Assembly (NCBI RefSeq): GCF_902459745.1
Contig: NZ_CABPSJ010000002.1
Location: forward strand, 248,001-312,000
Length of the DNA: 64,000 nt
Source: Pandoraea communis
GTDB taxonomy: Bacteria; Pseudomonadota; Gammaproteobacteria; Burkholderiales; Burkholderiaceae
Direction: 5' to 3'
The number at the start of each line of letters is the position of its first letter. Positions within the stretch are counted from its first letter, which is position 1. Under the pieces are notes generated by a model. It was given only the letters and a program-made list of their open reading frames with translations, ran no database searches and was not told where the DNA came from. A program made the translations under genes and the position numbers. This document shows positions 7,604 to 15,947 of the stretch, one piece after another.

Positions 7604-8470
7604 ATGCAACCCCACGAGACCGCCGACGACTCCCCCGGCACCCCCGCGCAAGCCAGCGACTACTGCCGCCAGAAAGCCGGCCCCGCCGGCTCCGCGCTCT
7701 ATTACGCGCTGCTCCAACTGCCGCCGTCCAAACGCGACGCCGCCTACGCCGCCCATGCCTTCTGCCAGGAAGTCGCCGATATTCACGCCGCCGTCCACGA
7801 CCCCGGCGTCGCTCACGCAAAACTCGATTGGTGGCGCCAGGAACTCGCGCGACTCTTCGCCGGCACCCCCGCACACCCCGTCACGCGCGCACTTGCCCCT
7901 GTCGTCAAAAACACCCACATCGCACGCGCCTCATTCGAAGCCGTGCTGCATGGTGCCGAGATGGATCTCTCCCAGATGCGCTATCTCGACTTCGCCGGCC
8001 TCTCGCACTATTGTGACGCCGCCGGCGGTGCCCCCGCCGAACTGGTCGCGCACATCTACGGTTTCGACGACCCGCAAACCCCCGCGCTTGCCCGCACCCT
8101 CGGCCACGCCATCACACTCGGCCGCCGCGTCACCGACGCAGGTGTCGACGCACGCGCCGGCTACGTCTATTTCCCCATCGACGAATTGCAACGCTTCGGC
8201 GTCACCGCCGCCGATCTGCAAAACGGGAAGTACTCGCCAGCCTTCATCGAACTCATGAAGTTCCAACACGCCCGTGCGCGTCAGACCATCGCCGAAGCCG
8301 CCGCCGCCATCCCCAAACAAGACCGCCGCAAGCAAAAGCCTTTGCTCGCCCTCGCCGCACTGCAATTGGCATTGATGGATGAGGTCGCCGCCAGCGACTA
8401 TCAGGTGCTGCACCAGCGCATCGATCTCACACCGCTACGCAAATTCTGGCGCGCCTGGCGCGCTCGCTGA
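7604..8470 (+). CDS. Squalene/phytoene synthase family protein (HpnD-like), eroded active site
   Basis: The 288-residue product follows the trans-prenyltransferase (squalene/phytoene synthase) fold throughout: YALLQLPPSKRDAAYAAHAF, the WWRQEL segment, YVYFPIDELQRFGV. Members such as HpnD join two farnesyl diphosphates using two Asp-rich motifs. Here the first motif (normally DDxxD) reads VADIHAAVHD at about 55-64, and the second reads VTDAGVD at about 175, so several metal-binding Asp are gone. It may be a divergent or inactive paralogue. Start ATG 7604 (MQPHETADD) gives the family length; an open frame continues upstream to 7448 but without family similarity. Confidence 0.8.
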   Translation: MQPHETADDSPGTPAQASDYCRQKAGPAGSALYYALLQLPPSKRDAAYAAHAFCQEVADIHAAVHDPGVAHAKLDWWRQELARLFAGTPAHPVTRALAPVVKNTHIARASFEAVLHGAEMDLSQMRYLDFAGLSHYCDAAGGAPAELVAHIYGFDDPQTPALARTLGHAITLGRRVTDAGVDARAGYVYFPIDELQRFGVTAADLQNGKYSPAFIELMKFQHARARQTIAEAAAAIPKQDRRKQKPLLALAALQLALMDEVAASDYQVLHQRIDLTPLRKFWRAWRAR

Positions 8471-8596
8471 GACCCACCGCCCCGCTTCCGTTCGCAGATC
8501 CGCGACTTCGCCCTGACGATTCGCGGATCCCGCAAACGCACACAGCAACCATCCCCTGCTCACCAGCACAACACCAAGCCCCACCGCGCCAGCACC

Positions 8597-9823
8597 TCAA
8601 ACCCGTAACACATCCAGCGGCTTGAACGCACCACTCAACACCGTCTGCGGATTCAGCCCCCACCAGCGCTGCAGCACCGTCGCATACACTTCGCGGAAAT
8701 CGACGGCAAATGGCAGATTGCCATTCCCATCGAGCCGATCCAATCGCGGCACGTCCCCGTAGAGGCCGCCGCGAACACGCCCGCCCGCAATGAAATGCGG
8801 CGCCACCGTCCCGTGATCCGTCCCCTGGCTCTGGTTCTCGCGCGGACGCCGGCCAAACTCCGCGTACGTGACGATCATCGTCGATTGCCAACGATTCAAC
8901 TCGGTCAGCCCGGCCCGCAACGCCATCATCCCCAGCGACAACTGACGCAATAGATTCGCCTGCTGCCCCGGTTGATTCTGATGCGTATCAAAGCCGTTGA
9001 GCGTCAGACGCAACACAGCAACGCCGCGCCCCGGCAGCGGCACGCCCGCCGAAGAGTCCGCCGCCGCAACAACCTGCAGCGCAGTTTTCACCACGTTACC
9101 GAACGCCCCCTGCGGCATCGGCGTGCGCAGCACGTACTGTCCCTGACGCGGCCGCAGTCCGTCCGCCGCCTTCACGATGTCGTTCTCCACACGCAGCACA
9201 TGCGCGAGCGCCGGGTTGCTCACCTGCACCGCATTCGCCGACGCCAGCGTCGCATCCCGCAAGAACTGCGCGGGATTGGTCAACGTCACTGCCCGGGCAC
9301 CACCGCCCAATGGGCCCAACTCCGCACTGCCCACAATCACGCCATCGGCGTCGAAACCCGGTGGCACCGCTTGTTCCGCAAACGCGCGCGACAACCAGCC
9401 GTCGCGCAAATACTCGTCGGAACGCGACGCCGTATTCCATATCTCGATAGACCGGAAGTGCGACAGATTCGGCTGCGCATACCCCACACCCTGCACGATC
9501 GCCAACTCCTTCGCCTGCCACATCGGCAACAACGGACGCATCTCCGGATGCAAGCCACTACGCCCGTCCAGTTGCACCACCTGCTCACGCTTGATGCCAA
9601 TACTCGGGCGCAGACTCGCATACATCGGGTCAGCATAGGGAATGACGGTGTTCAACCCGTCATTGCCACCTTTGAGTTCGATCAGGATCAGCAGATTGCC
9701 GTAGTTCCCGCCCGCCCCCGGCAGTGTCCCGGACAGATCATGCGCAGCCGCCAAGACCGGCCCTGGTGCCAGCCATGCAGCACCAAGGCCACCGGCAAAA
9801 GTCAGAAAATCGCGTCGACGCAT
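8597..9823 (-). CDS. DUF1501 Tat-exported protein
   Basis: A 408-residue DUF1501 (sulfatase-fold-like) protein. It begins MRRRDFLTFAGGLGAAWLA, a twin-arginine signal ending AAA near residue 26, so it is exported folded. Family marks include LIELKGGNDGLNTVIPY, SHFRSIEIWNTAS and TYAEFGRRPREN with TDHG. DUF1501 proteins are almost always encoded beside DUF1800 proteins, as here, and the pair is of unknown function. The ATG at 9823 was chosen because it starts the Tat signal and has AGAGG about eight bases upstream; the open frame runs 21 codons further. Confidence 0.92.
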   Translation of the reverse strand: MRRRDFLTFAGGLGAAWLAPGPVLAAAHDLSGTLPGAGGNYGNLLILIELKGGNDGLNTVIPYADPMYASLRPSIGIKREQVVQLDGRSGLHPEMRPLLPMWQAKELAIVQGVGYAQPNLSHFRSIEIWNTASRSDEYLRDGWLSRAFAEQAVPPGFDADGVIVGSAELGPLGGGARAVTLTNPAQFLRDATLASANAVQVSNPALAHVLRVENDIVKAADGLRPRQGQYVLRTPMPQGAFGNVVKTALQVVAAADSSAGVPLPGRGVAVLRLTLNGFDTHQNQPGQQANLLRQLSLGMMALRAGLTELNRWQSTMIVTYAEFGRRPRENQSQGTDHGTVAPHFIAGGRVRGGLYGDVPRLDRLDGNGNLPFAVDFREVYATVLQRWWGLNPQTVLSGAFKPLDVLRV

Positions 9824-9910
9824 CTCACACCTCTCACGGCTAGTCCCGTACGAATGGATACGCAGACGTCGCCCAATGACACTCATCCCGTGCGGCCCGC
9901 CATCACTTCA

Positions 9911-11629
9911 TCACTTCAATTGATAGGCGGGGTCCATCAATAACGCCTGCAAATAGGCTGCACTGTTCACGCCGGCCGTTTGCGGCACCGCAGGCGCGAA
10001 CGGCAACACCGCCCGCTGCAACGCCTCGCGCGCCCTCTCATCCGGAACGTCGACCGGCCCCAGCGCGTAAGGTTGCAGCCAGCGCGATAGATCGAAACGC
10101 ACGCCCGCGACGGTTCTCGGCATCGCTGCCGCAGGACGAAGCGCCGTGCGTTGCACACCAGAACTCGCCGCCGACGACGGCAACACCATCGACGGTCCAC
10201 CGGCATTCGCGTTCTCCGTCGCCCGGAACATGCGCTCCACGAACTGCTTTCGCGCCAGCAACGTAGTGCTGTCGATCCATGCATCGCCGCCGGGCCACCC
10301 CTTCACATTCGGCGGACGAAACAGGTCCTGCCCAAGTGCCCGCATCTGCTGAGCCAGCATCTGCGGATCGTCGTAGCCAATGTCGAACTCGCGCACGGTG
10401 TCCGTCACGAACTCCGACGGCGACTTGACCAACGTACCCCGTGTTCGTGCATCCCAAAAGGCAGGCGTCAGCAATAGCGCACGCATCGCTACACGAATGT
10501 CGTATCCGCTCGCGCGAAAGGCGCCCGCCACACGTTGAACCTGCGACGGCTCAGGCGTCGGCGATACGAACTCGCGCCACAATTTGCCGGTGATGAACGT
10601 CGCTGTCTCCGGACGCGCCAGCAAAATGTCGAGCATCTGGTCGCCATCGAAGTCGCCGGTCTGGTTCAGCACGGTCTTCGCGCCCACGTCATGAACATTG
10701 GCGCGCCAGACATAGCTCATCGTCGGCCGATCAATACTCCAGCCGGTATAGGCGCGCGCCGCCTCACGGACATCCTGCTCGGTGTAATGCCCCTCGCCCA
10801 GCGTGAACAGCTCCATGACCTCACGCGCGAAGTTCTCATTCGGATGCCCCTTCCGGCTGCCCGCACCATCGAGATAGACGAGCATGGCCGGGTCCTTCGA
10901 CACCTCGTGCAGCAACACGCCGAAATTGCCCAGCGCATTCGCACGCAGCAGCACGTTCTGACGGTAAAGCACGACCGGCTCGCGAACCTTGTCGTCGCTC
11001 GACACGAAGTGGTTGTGCCAGAACATCGTCATGCGCTCAGTGAGCGGCGACGGCGTGCTCGCCATCTCCTGTGCCCACCAGGCAGGCAGCGACGCCGCCA
11101 TGCGATCACGTCGCTGGTTCAGCTCACGGCGCTGCTCGTCGGTCATGTTCTTGACAGGCGCGCCATAGAGCGGCGGATCGGCCGCCCATGCGGGGGGTGG
11201 CGTCACGGCAGTACGGCGTGTTTGCTCCAGCAGGCGGTCGACGGCCTGCGCGCGCGTCAATCCGACGAATGGCGCCAGTTCGCGAGCGTCGGGTGAGTAG
11301 CCGGTGCGGGTGAGGAGGTAGCGAGCGTCGTCGGTTGTAAGGGCACGCGTCGAAGGATCGACGGCAGTGTTCGTTGCATGTGTCGACGTCGAACGCGCCG
11401 TATGCGTCACGCCCGCGTGCTTCGCCCCCGCAGCGTGGACCACCAACGGCGACGCCAGCCAAAAGGCGGCGAGCAAGCCCCGCACGAGCCGCCGGCAGGC
11501 GAGCGGTTTCAGGTAGACGGATAGTAACGGCGGCGGTGCGATCTGGTCCCTCGCCTTCTCGTTACGCTTGCGGCGAGCGCAAAAAAAGCCAGCGTCGACA
11601 GCGGCTGGCGATGTTGGATTCGGCTTCAT
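9911..11629 (-). CDS. DUF1800 exported protein
   Basis: A 572-residue DUF1800 protein. The N-terminus has a basic stretch and a hydrophobic segment (LVRGLLAAFWLASPLVVHAAG, about 48-68), probably a Sec signal with a long n-region; a shorter start is possible. Family features are ARYLLTRTGYS, MFWHNHFVSSDDKV, LLHEVSKDPAMLVYLDG, NENFAREVMELFTLGEGHYTE and NVKGWPGGDAWIDS. It lies 87 bases before the DUF1501 gene and is probably cotranscribed with it. The function of the pair is not known. Confidence 0.92.
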   Translation of the reverse strand: MKPNPTSPAAVDAGFFCARRKRNEKARDQIAPPPLLSVYLKPLACRRLVRGLLAAFWLASPLVVHAAGAKHAGVTHTARSTSTHATNTAVDPSTRALTTDDARYLLTRTGYSPDARELAPFVGLTRAQAVDRLLEQTRRTAVTPPPAWAADPPLYGAPVKNMTDEQRRELNQRRDRMAASLPAWWAQEMASTPSPLTERMTMFWHNHFVSSDDKVREPVVLYRQNVLLRANALGNFGVLLHEVSKDPAMLVYLDGAGSRKGHPNENFAREVMELFTLGEGHYTEQDVREAARAYTGWSIDRPTMSYVWRANVHDVGAKTVLNQTGDFDGDQMLDILLARPETATFITGKLWREFVSPTPEPSQVQRVAGAFRASGYDIRVAMRALLLTPAFWDARTRGTLVKSPSEFVTDTVREFDIGYDDPQMLAQQMRALGQDLFRPPNVKGWPGGDAWIDSTTLLARKQFVERMFRATENANAGGPSMVLPSSAASSGVQRTALRPAAAMPRTVAGVRFDLSRWLQPYALGPVDVPDERAREALQRAVLPFAPAVPQTAGVNSAAYLQALLMDPAYQLK

Positions 11630-11725
11630 GGGACGCTCGCGTCAAAGTGACATCACTGGCGTTTTGGGAGAAGCGTTTGGCGACGTTTCCGAAACTGATC
11701 TGGCACCAACGTAGTGCGCGTCATG

Positions 11726-12055
11726 CTAGTGACTGTACAACTCGCGCACAGCGTCTTGAATATGTTGACGAAGCAAGCGCCGGTCTTCCGGCGACATATG
11801 ACCATTCGGACGGCGGCCCGGCGGCGTGTTCTGCAGATCGTCGTTGCGGCGCTCGGCAGAGGTATCCCCCTGCGACTGCCCATTCTTCGACGGATTGCGA
11901 GGCGACGGCGCTGGCACCGAGCGCTGCTGTCCAGACGGACTCACGCCATGAGATTGCGTGCTGAAATGGGCCACGGGACGGGCATACGTCACACCCAGGT
12001 GTCCCCAGAGCATGATTCCCCCGAACAGTAGCGTCAACTCAGCAGCCCATCTCAT
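11726..12055 (-). CDS. Small membrane-anchored protein upstream of DUF1800/DUF1501
   Basis: A 109-residue product starting MRWAAELTLLFGGIMLWGHL, one N-terminal membrane segment or signal anchor. A Pro/Ser/Asn-rich linker follows, then a charged helix at the end (MSPEDRRLLRQHIQDAVREL). This C-terminal helix resembles short conserved tails I associate with betaproteobacterial small membrane proteins, but I cannot name a family. ATG 12055 is preferred because it puts the hydrophobic segment at the N-terminus; the frame is open to 12121. It is divergent from ompR and in line with the DUF1800 gene. Confidence 0.65.
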   Translation of the reverse strand: MRWAAELTLLFGGIMLWGHLGVTYARPVAHFSTQSHGVSPSGQQRSVPAPSPRNPSKNGQSQGDTSAERRNDDLQNTPPGRRPNGHMSPEDRRLLRQHIQDAVRELYSH

Positions 12056-12224
12056 CTTGTGCGTATGTCCTTCATGCCATGCGGCAGGTTTTCGCCCTGG
12101 CAGGGGTGCAAGTGTACCCACTGCCTATGGTCAGCGCACAAGGGGTAGGGTAAATTGTGTAACCCTTTGTAACCCGCTTTGGCGGCCTCCTCAGTTCGCA
12201 ACATTTCGGGCTAAGATACGTGGC

Positions 12225-12950
12225 ATGGAAAACAAAAATTCTCCCAAAATTCTGGTTGTCGACGACGATCCGCGCCTGCGCGACCTGTTACGTCGTTACC
12301 TCGGGGAACAGGGTTTCAATGTCTTTGTGGCCGAAAATGCAACGGCCATGAACAAGCTTTGGGTACGCGAGCGCTTCGATCTGCTCGTGCTGGACCTGAT
12401 GCTCCCCGGTGAAGACGGTCTTTCTATTTGTCGCCGCCTGCGTGGCGCGAATGACCGCACGCCGATCATCATGTTAACGGCCAAAGGCGAGGATGTCGAC
12501 CGTATCGTCGGCCTCGAAATGGGCGCCGACGATTATCTGCCGAAGCCCTTCAATCCGCGCGAACTCGTCGCCCGAATTCATGCCGTATTGCGCCGTCAGG
12601 CGCCGCCTGAACTTCCCGGCGCACCCAGCGAAACCATGGAGACGTTCGAGTTTGGCGACTTCGCCCTGAACCTCGCCACGCGCACGCTCACCAAAAACGG
12701 TCAGGAAATCGCGCTCACGACGGGCGAGTTCTCGGTGCTCAAGGTATTCGCGCGCCATCCGCGCCAGCCCTTGTCCCGCGAGAAGCTGATGGAACTCGCA
12801 CGGGGGCGCGAATACGAAGTGTTCGACCGCAGCCTCGACGTGCAGATCTCGCGCCTGCGCAAGCTCATTGAACCGGACCCGGGCAGCCCTCGCTTCATTC
12901 AGACCGTCTGGGGCCTCGGCTACGTGTTCATTCCGGACGGCGGCGCGTGA
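12225..12950 (+). CDS. ompR: Two-component response regulator OmpR
   Basis: A 241-residue OmpR with receiver domain (acidic DDD at 13-15, phosphoacceptor Asp57 in VLDLMLPGEDG, Lys in YLPKPFNP) and C-terminal winged helix (LSREKLMELARGREYEVFDR, VQISRLRKLIE, IQTVWGLGYVFIPDG). Similarity to enterobacterial OmpR is extensive, including LSICRRLR in the receiver. It is the cytoplasmic DNA-binding partner of EnvZ, encoded 180 bases downstream. The start ATG 12225 (MENKNSPKILVVDDD) matches family length; the open frame before it has no similarity. Confidence 0.96.
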   Translation: MENKNSPKILVVDDDPRLRDLLRRYLGEQGFNVFVAENATAMNKLWVRERFDLLVLDLMLPGEDGLSICRRLRGANDRTPIIMLTAKGEDVDRIVGLEMGADDYLPKPFNPRELVARIHAVLRRQAPPELPGAPSETMETFEFGDFALNLATRTLTKNGQEIALTTGEFSVLKVFARHPRQPLSREKLMELARGREYEVFDRSLDVQISRLRKLIEPDPGSPRFIQTVWGLGYVFIPDGGA

Positions 12951-13130
12951 TCGGCCACCTTCGCGTCTCACGCTGCAAAACGACGCCGGTCGCAACAAGC
13001 TCGCGCACCGGCGTCGTGTCTTGTTTCACGTCGCATCTCATGCCGCACGTCGCGCTTCGTCCCGCCCCCCGTCATCCGGCACACCGGGCCTGCGGGCACG
13101 CACAAATCACGCTTTAGACGGAGCAACCCC

Positions 13131-14471
13131 ATGCATCCGATCCGGATGGTACGCGGGCTGTTCGGCGGTCTTTTCTGGCGTACCTTTTTCCTCATCGCAC
13201 TGCTTATCGGCGTCAGTCTGGCCGCCTGGTATCAGAGCTTTCGCGTGATCGAACGCGAGCCGCGCGCACAACGGGTTGCGCAGCAGCTCGTGTCGATCGT
13301 CAAGCTCACGCGCACCGCCCTGCTCTATTCCGAACCCGATCTGCGCCGCGCATTGCTCCAGGATCTGGAGAGCAATGAGGGCATCCGCGTGTATCCGCGC
13401 GAACCGGCAGACAAGGTCGAGAAGCAGCCGGGCGGCGTGGTGCAGGATCTGATCGTGCGCGACGTGCAACGGCGTCTTGGCACGGACACGATCATCGCCG
13501 CCTCGGTCAACGAGATCCCGGCCATGTGGATCAGCTTCAAGATCGACGAAGACGACTACTGGGTCGCCATCGAGCAAGACCGGATCGACACGGCCACCGG
13601 CCTTCAACTCTTCAGTTGGGGGACCTTCGCGCTGGCACTCTCGCTCATCGGCGCCGCCTTCATTACCGCGATCGTGAACCGGCCGTTCGCCCGGCTCGCC
13701 CACGCCGCTCGTGCCATCGGCGAAGGGCAACGCCCCGATCCGCTGCCCGAGCGCGGCATGGGCGAGGCCGCCGAGGCCAACCGCAGCTTCAACCAGATGG
13801 TGGACGAACTCGAGCGCCTCGAAGCCGACCGGGCACTGATGCTCGCCGGCATCTCGCACGACCTGCGCACACCACTCGCCCGGCTACGGCTGGAGACGGA
13901 GATGAGTCCGTCCGACGAGAACGTCAAACGCGACATGATCAGCGACATCGAGCAAATGGACGAGATCATCGGCCGCTTTCTCGATTACGCCCGCCCAGCG
14001 TCGCGCACGATGCAGGCGCTGGACCTGTCGGATATCGTGCGCGAGACCGCCACCTCGTTCGACGGCAGGGAAGACCTCAACGTCACCATCGAACTTGCCG
14101 AAGCCACCGCAGTGCTGGCCGAGCGCACCGACCTCAAGCGCCTGCTCACGAACCTGCTCGAGAACGCGCGCAAGTATGGCCGCGACGCCGAGACCGACAT
14201 CGCCAACGTTCACATCACGACGCGCGTGCTCGGTGAACGCGTCGAGATGCGTGTGCGCGATACCGGCCCCGGCATTCCCGAGGAGCAACTGGCCCTCGTT
14301 TTCCGCCCGTTCTATCGGGTGGACACGGCACGAACCAAGGCAGACGGCACCGGCCTTGGCATGGCAATCGTCCAGCGCATTGCCACACGCTACAAAGGCA
14401 TCGCCTCGCTGCGCAATGTTCGTCCGGGCACCGGCCTTGAAATCATCGTGTCATTCCCGCTTGCTAAATAG
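13131..14471 (+). CDS. envZ: Osmosensor histidine kinase EnvZ
   Basis: A 446-residue membrane histidine kinase. Transmembrane segments lie at about 14-34 and 160-182 and flank a periplasmic sensor domain. A HAMP linker follows, then the H-box with phosphorylated His near 243 (GISHDLRTPLARLRLETEM). The N box is LLENARKYGRD and the G boxes are DTGPGIPEEQL and GTGLGMAIVQRI. It phosphorylates OmpR encoded upstream. The 180-base gap between ompR and envZ contains no obvious terminator, so cotranscription is likely. Confidence 0.95.
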   Translation: MHPIRMVRGLFGGLFWRTFFLIALLIGVSLAAWYQSFRVIEREPRAQRVAQQLVSIVKLTRTALLYSEPDLRRALLQDLESNEGIRVYPREPADKVEKQPGGVVQDLIVRDVQRRLGTDTIIAASVNEIPAMWISFKIDEDDYWVAIEQDRIDTATGLQLFSWGTFALALSLIGAAFITAIVNRPFARLAHAARAIGEGQRPDPLPERGMGEAAEANRSFNQMVDELERLEADRALMLAGISHDLRTPLARLRLETEMSPSDENVKRDMISDIEQMDEIIGRFLDYARPASRTMQALDLSDIVRETATSFDGREDLNVTIELAEATAVLAERTDLKRLLTNLLENARKYGRDAETDIANVHITTRVLGERVEMRVRDTGPGIPEEQLALVFRPFYRVDTARTKADGTGLGMAIVQRIATRYKGIASLRNVRPGTGLEIIVSFPLAK

Positions 14472-14544
14472 ATGTGATCGCGCGGGAATTTGGCTATGCT
14501 CAAGGCTTCTTCCGCGCAGCATCACACAACATCCTATCGACGGG

Positions 14545-14609
14545 ATTTGATTTAACTATCCCCGGCATAAAAATAAACTATTGCCGCCATTGATTTGATA
14601 GCGTATACT
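14545..14609 (+). promoter_or_regulatory. OxyR-like operator and promoter of ahpC
   Basis: ATTT-N7-CTAT-N7-ATAA-N7-CTAT (14545-14581) fits the OxyR tetranucleotide pattern ATAG-N7-CTAT-N7-ATAG-N7-CTAT at 13 of 16 positions with exact spacing. It abuts a -35 TTGCCG (14581-14586), 17-base spacer and -10 TATACT (14604-14609). This is the position expected for OxyR activation under peroxide stress. Binding is inferred. Confidence 0.72.
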
Positions 14610-14617
14610 GCCTTGGT

Positions 14618-14643
14618 TGACCGGGATCGCATGATCCCGGTCA
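14618..14643 (+). promoter_or_regulatory. Perfect hairpin at 5' end of ahpC leader
   Basis: TGACCGGGATC (14618-14628), loop GCAT and GATCCCGGTCA (14633-14643) form an 11-bp stem starting about two bases after the predicted transcription start (near 14616). There is no T-run after it, so it is more likely an mRNA-stabilising 5' hairpin than a terminator. It is 63 bases before the ahpC ATG. Confidence 0.6.
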
Positions 14644-14706
14644 GTTGCTGGTTGCGATGTACCTGTGACATCTCGACATAAACCGCACTAATTTAGGAGT
14701 AAATCG

Positions 14707-15255
14707 ATGAAGACTGTCGGCGACAAACTCGAAGCGTTCTCGGTAGTAGCTGCCAAGCCCGGTTTCAACAACCACGAAGAAAACGGTGTGTCGGCTTTCG
14801 AAACGATCACCGAAGCCTCGTTCCCGGGCAAGTGGAAGATCATTTACTTCTACCCGAAGGATTTCACCTTCGTGTGCCCGACCGAAATCGTTGAGTTCGC
14901 CAAGCTGGCCAACGACTTCGCAGATCGTGACGCTGTTCTGCTCGGCGGTTCGGGCGACAACGAATTCGTGAAACTGGCATGGCGCCGTGAGCACAAGGAC
15001 CTGAGCAAGCTGAACCACTACTCGTTCGGCGACACCACGGGTGCTCTGATCGACCAACTCGGCGTGCGTGAAAAGGAAGCCGGCGTGGCCCTGCGTGCAA
15101 CGTTCATCGTTGACCCGGACAACGTCATTCAGCACGTTTCGGTGAACAACCTGAACGTCGGCCGTAACCCGGAAGAAGTTCTGCGTATTCTGGACGGCCT
15201 GCAAACCGACGAACTCTGCCCGTGCAACCGCGCGGTCGGCGGTGCAACGCTGTAA
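14707..15255 (+). CDS. ahpC: Alkyl hydroperoxide reductase AhpC (peroxiredoxin)
   Basis: A 182-residue peroxiredoxin that reduces hydrogen and organic peroxides. The peroxidatic Cys57 sits in DFTFVCPTE, and Cys171/Cys173 in ELCPCNR near the C-terminus supply the resolving thiol. It is the AhpC type that pairs with AhpD rather than AhpF, and ahpD follows. GGAG lies nine bases before ATG 14707 (TTTAGGAG). The strong OxyR-like promoter and long leader suggest high, peroxide-inducible expression. Confidence 0.95.
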   Translation: MKTVGDKLEAFSVVAAKPGFNNHEENGVSAFETITEASFPGKWKIIYFYPKDFTFVCPTEIVEFAKLANDFADRDAVLLGGSGDNEFVKLAWRREHKDLSKLNHYSFGDTTGALIDQLGVREKEAGVALRATFIVDPDNVIQHVSVNNLNVGRNPEEVLRILDGLQTDELCPCNRAVGGATL

Positions 15256-15267
15256 GCGTCGTCTCGA

Positions 15268-15289
15268 AGCCCGCGCAAGCGGGCTTTTT
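15268..15289 (+). terminator. Terminator/attenuator between ahpC and ahpD
   Basis: AGCCCGC (15268-15274), loop GCAA and GCGGGCT (15279-15285) are followed by TTTT. It lies 13 bases after the ahpC stop and 26 before ahpD. It should end most ahpC transcripts and let a fraction read into ahpD. Confidence 0.8.
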
Positions 15290-15314
15290 CAGCCCAAAGC
15301 AATAGGAGAAATTT

Positions 15315-15842
15315 ATGGAATTCATCACCGCGATTAAGGCGCAGATCCCTGACTACGCCAAGGACATTCGCCTGAACCTCGACGGCACGATCGCCCGCTC
15401 CTCGCTGGAAGGCAACGACGCCGTTGGTGTGGCCCTCGCGGCCGCCTTCGCGGCCAAGAGCCAGCCGCTCATCAAGGCGATTCGCGAAGCCGGCGTATTG
15501 TCCCCGGAAGAGCTTGAAGGCGCGTTGACCGCCGCCGCGCTCATGGGCATGAACAACACGTGGTATCCGTACCTCGAGATGGCCGATAACGCCGAACTCA
15601 AGAACGAGAAGGCCCAACTTCGCATGAACGGCTACGCCACGCGAGGCGGCGTCGATCAGCGTCGCTTCGAGATGTATGCCCTGGCGGCGTCCATCATCGG
15701 CAAGTGCCACTTCTGCGTGCAGTCGCACTTTCAGTTGCTCGCCGCCGAGCATGGGATGAGCACCGCGCAACTGCGTGACGTCGGCCGTATCGCCGCTGTC
15801 ATCAACGCCGCTGCGCAAGTCCTCGCCGCCGAGGCAGCGTAA
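15315..15842 (+). CDS. ahpD: Alkyl hydroperoxidase AhpD
   Basis: A 175-residue AhpD/CMD-fold protein that reduces AhpC through a lipoamide-linked electron chain. The active site reads GKCHFCVQSH with Cys131 and Cys134 and His138, the standard CxxC...H arrangement. It is preceded by AGGAG eight bases before ATG 15315. It lies behind the ahpC attenuator, so it is probably made at lower amounts than AhpC, as suits an enzymatic partner. Confidence 0.95.
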   Translation: MEFITAIKAQIPDYAKDIRLNLDGTIARSSLEGNDAVGVALAAAFAAKSQPLIKAIREAGVLSPEELEGALTAAALMGMNNTWYPYLEMADNAELKNEKAQLRMNGYATRGGVDQRRFEMYALAASIIGKCHFCVQSHFQLLAAEHGMSTAQLRDVGRIAAVINAAAQVLAAEAA

Positions 15843-15889
15843 GGTAAGGCTTGGCGCGGTGCCTCGACACTGCGCGAGCCATCAAAAAC

Positions 15890-15927
15890 AAAACGGCGCT
15901 ACCGGCTTTGTCCGGTAGCGCCGTTTT
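15890..15927. terminator. Bidirectional terminator ahpD / ispF
   Basis: A 16-bp perfect stem (15890-15905 with 15912-15927) has AAAA on one side and TTTT on the other. It works for ahpD on the plus strand and for the convergent ispD-ispF unit on the minus strand. Confidence 0.9.
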
Positions 15928-15947
15928 GCTTTGGGTCTGACCGGCGC

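Noticed and set aside
7604-8470. Evidence of a hopanoid (hpn) biosynthesis cluster
   Set aside because: Only one squalene-synthase-like gene is present, with eroded motifs; no squalene-hopene cyclase or other hpn genes lie beside it.
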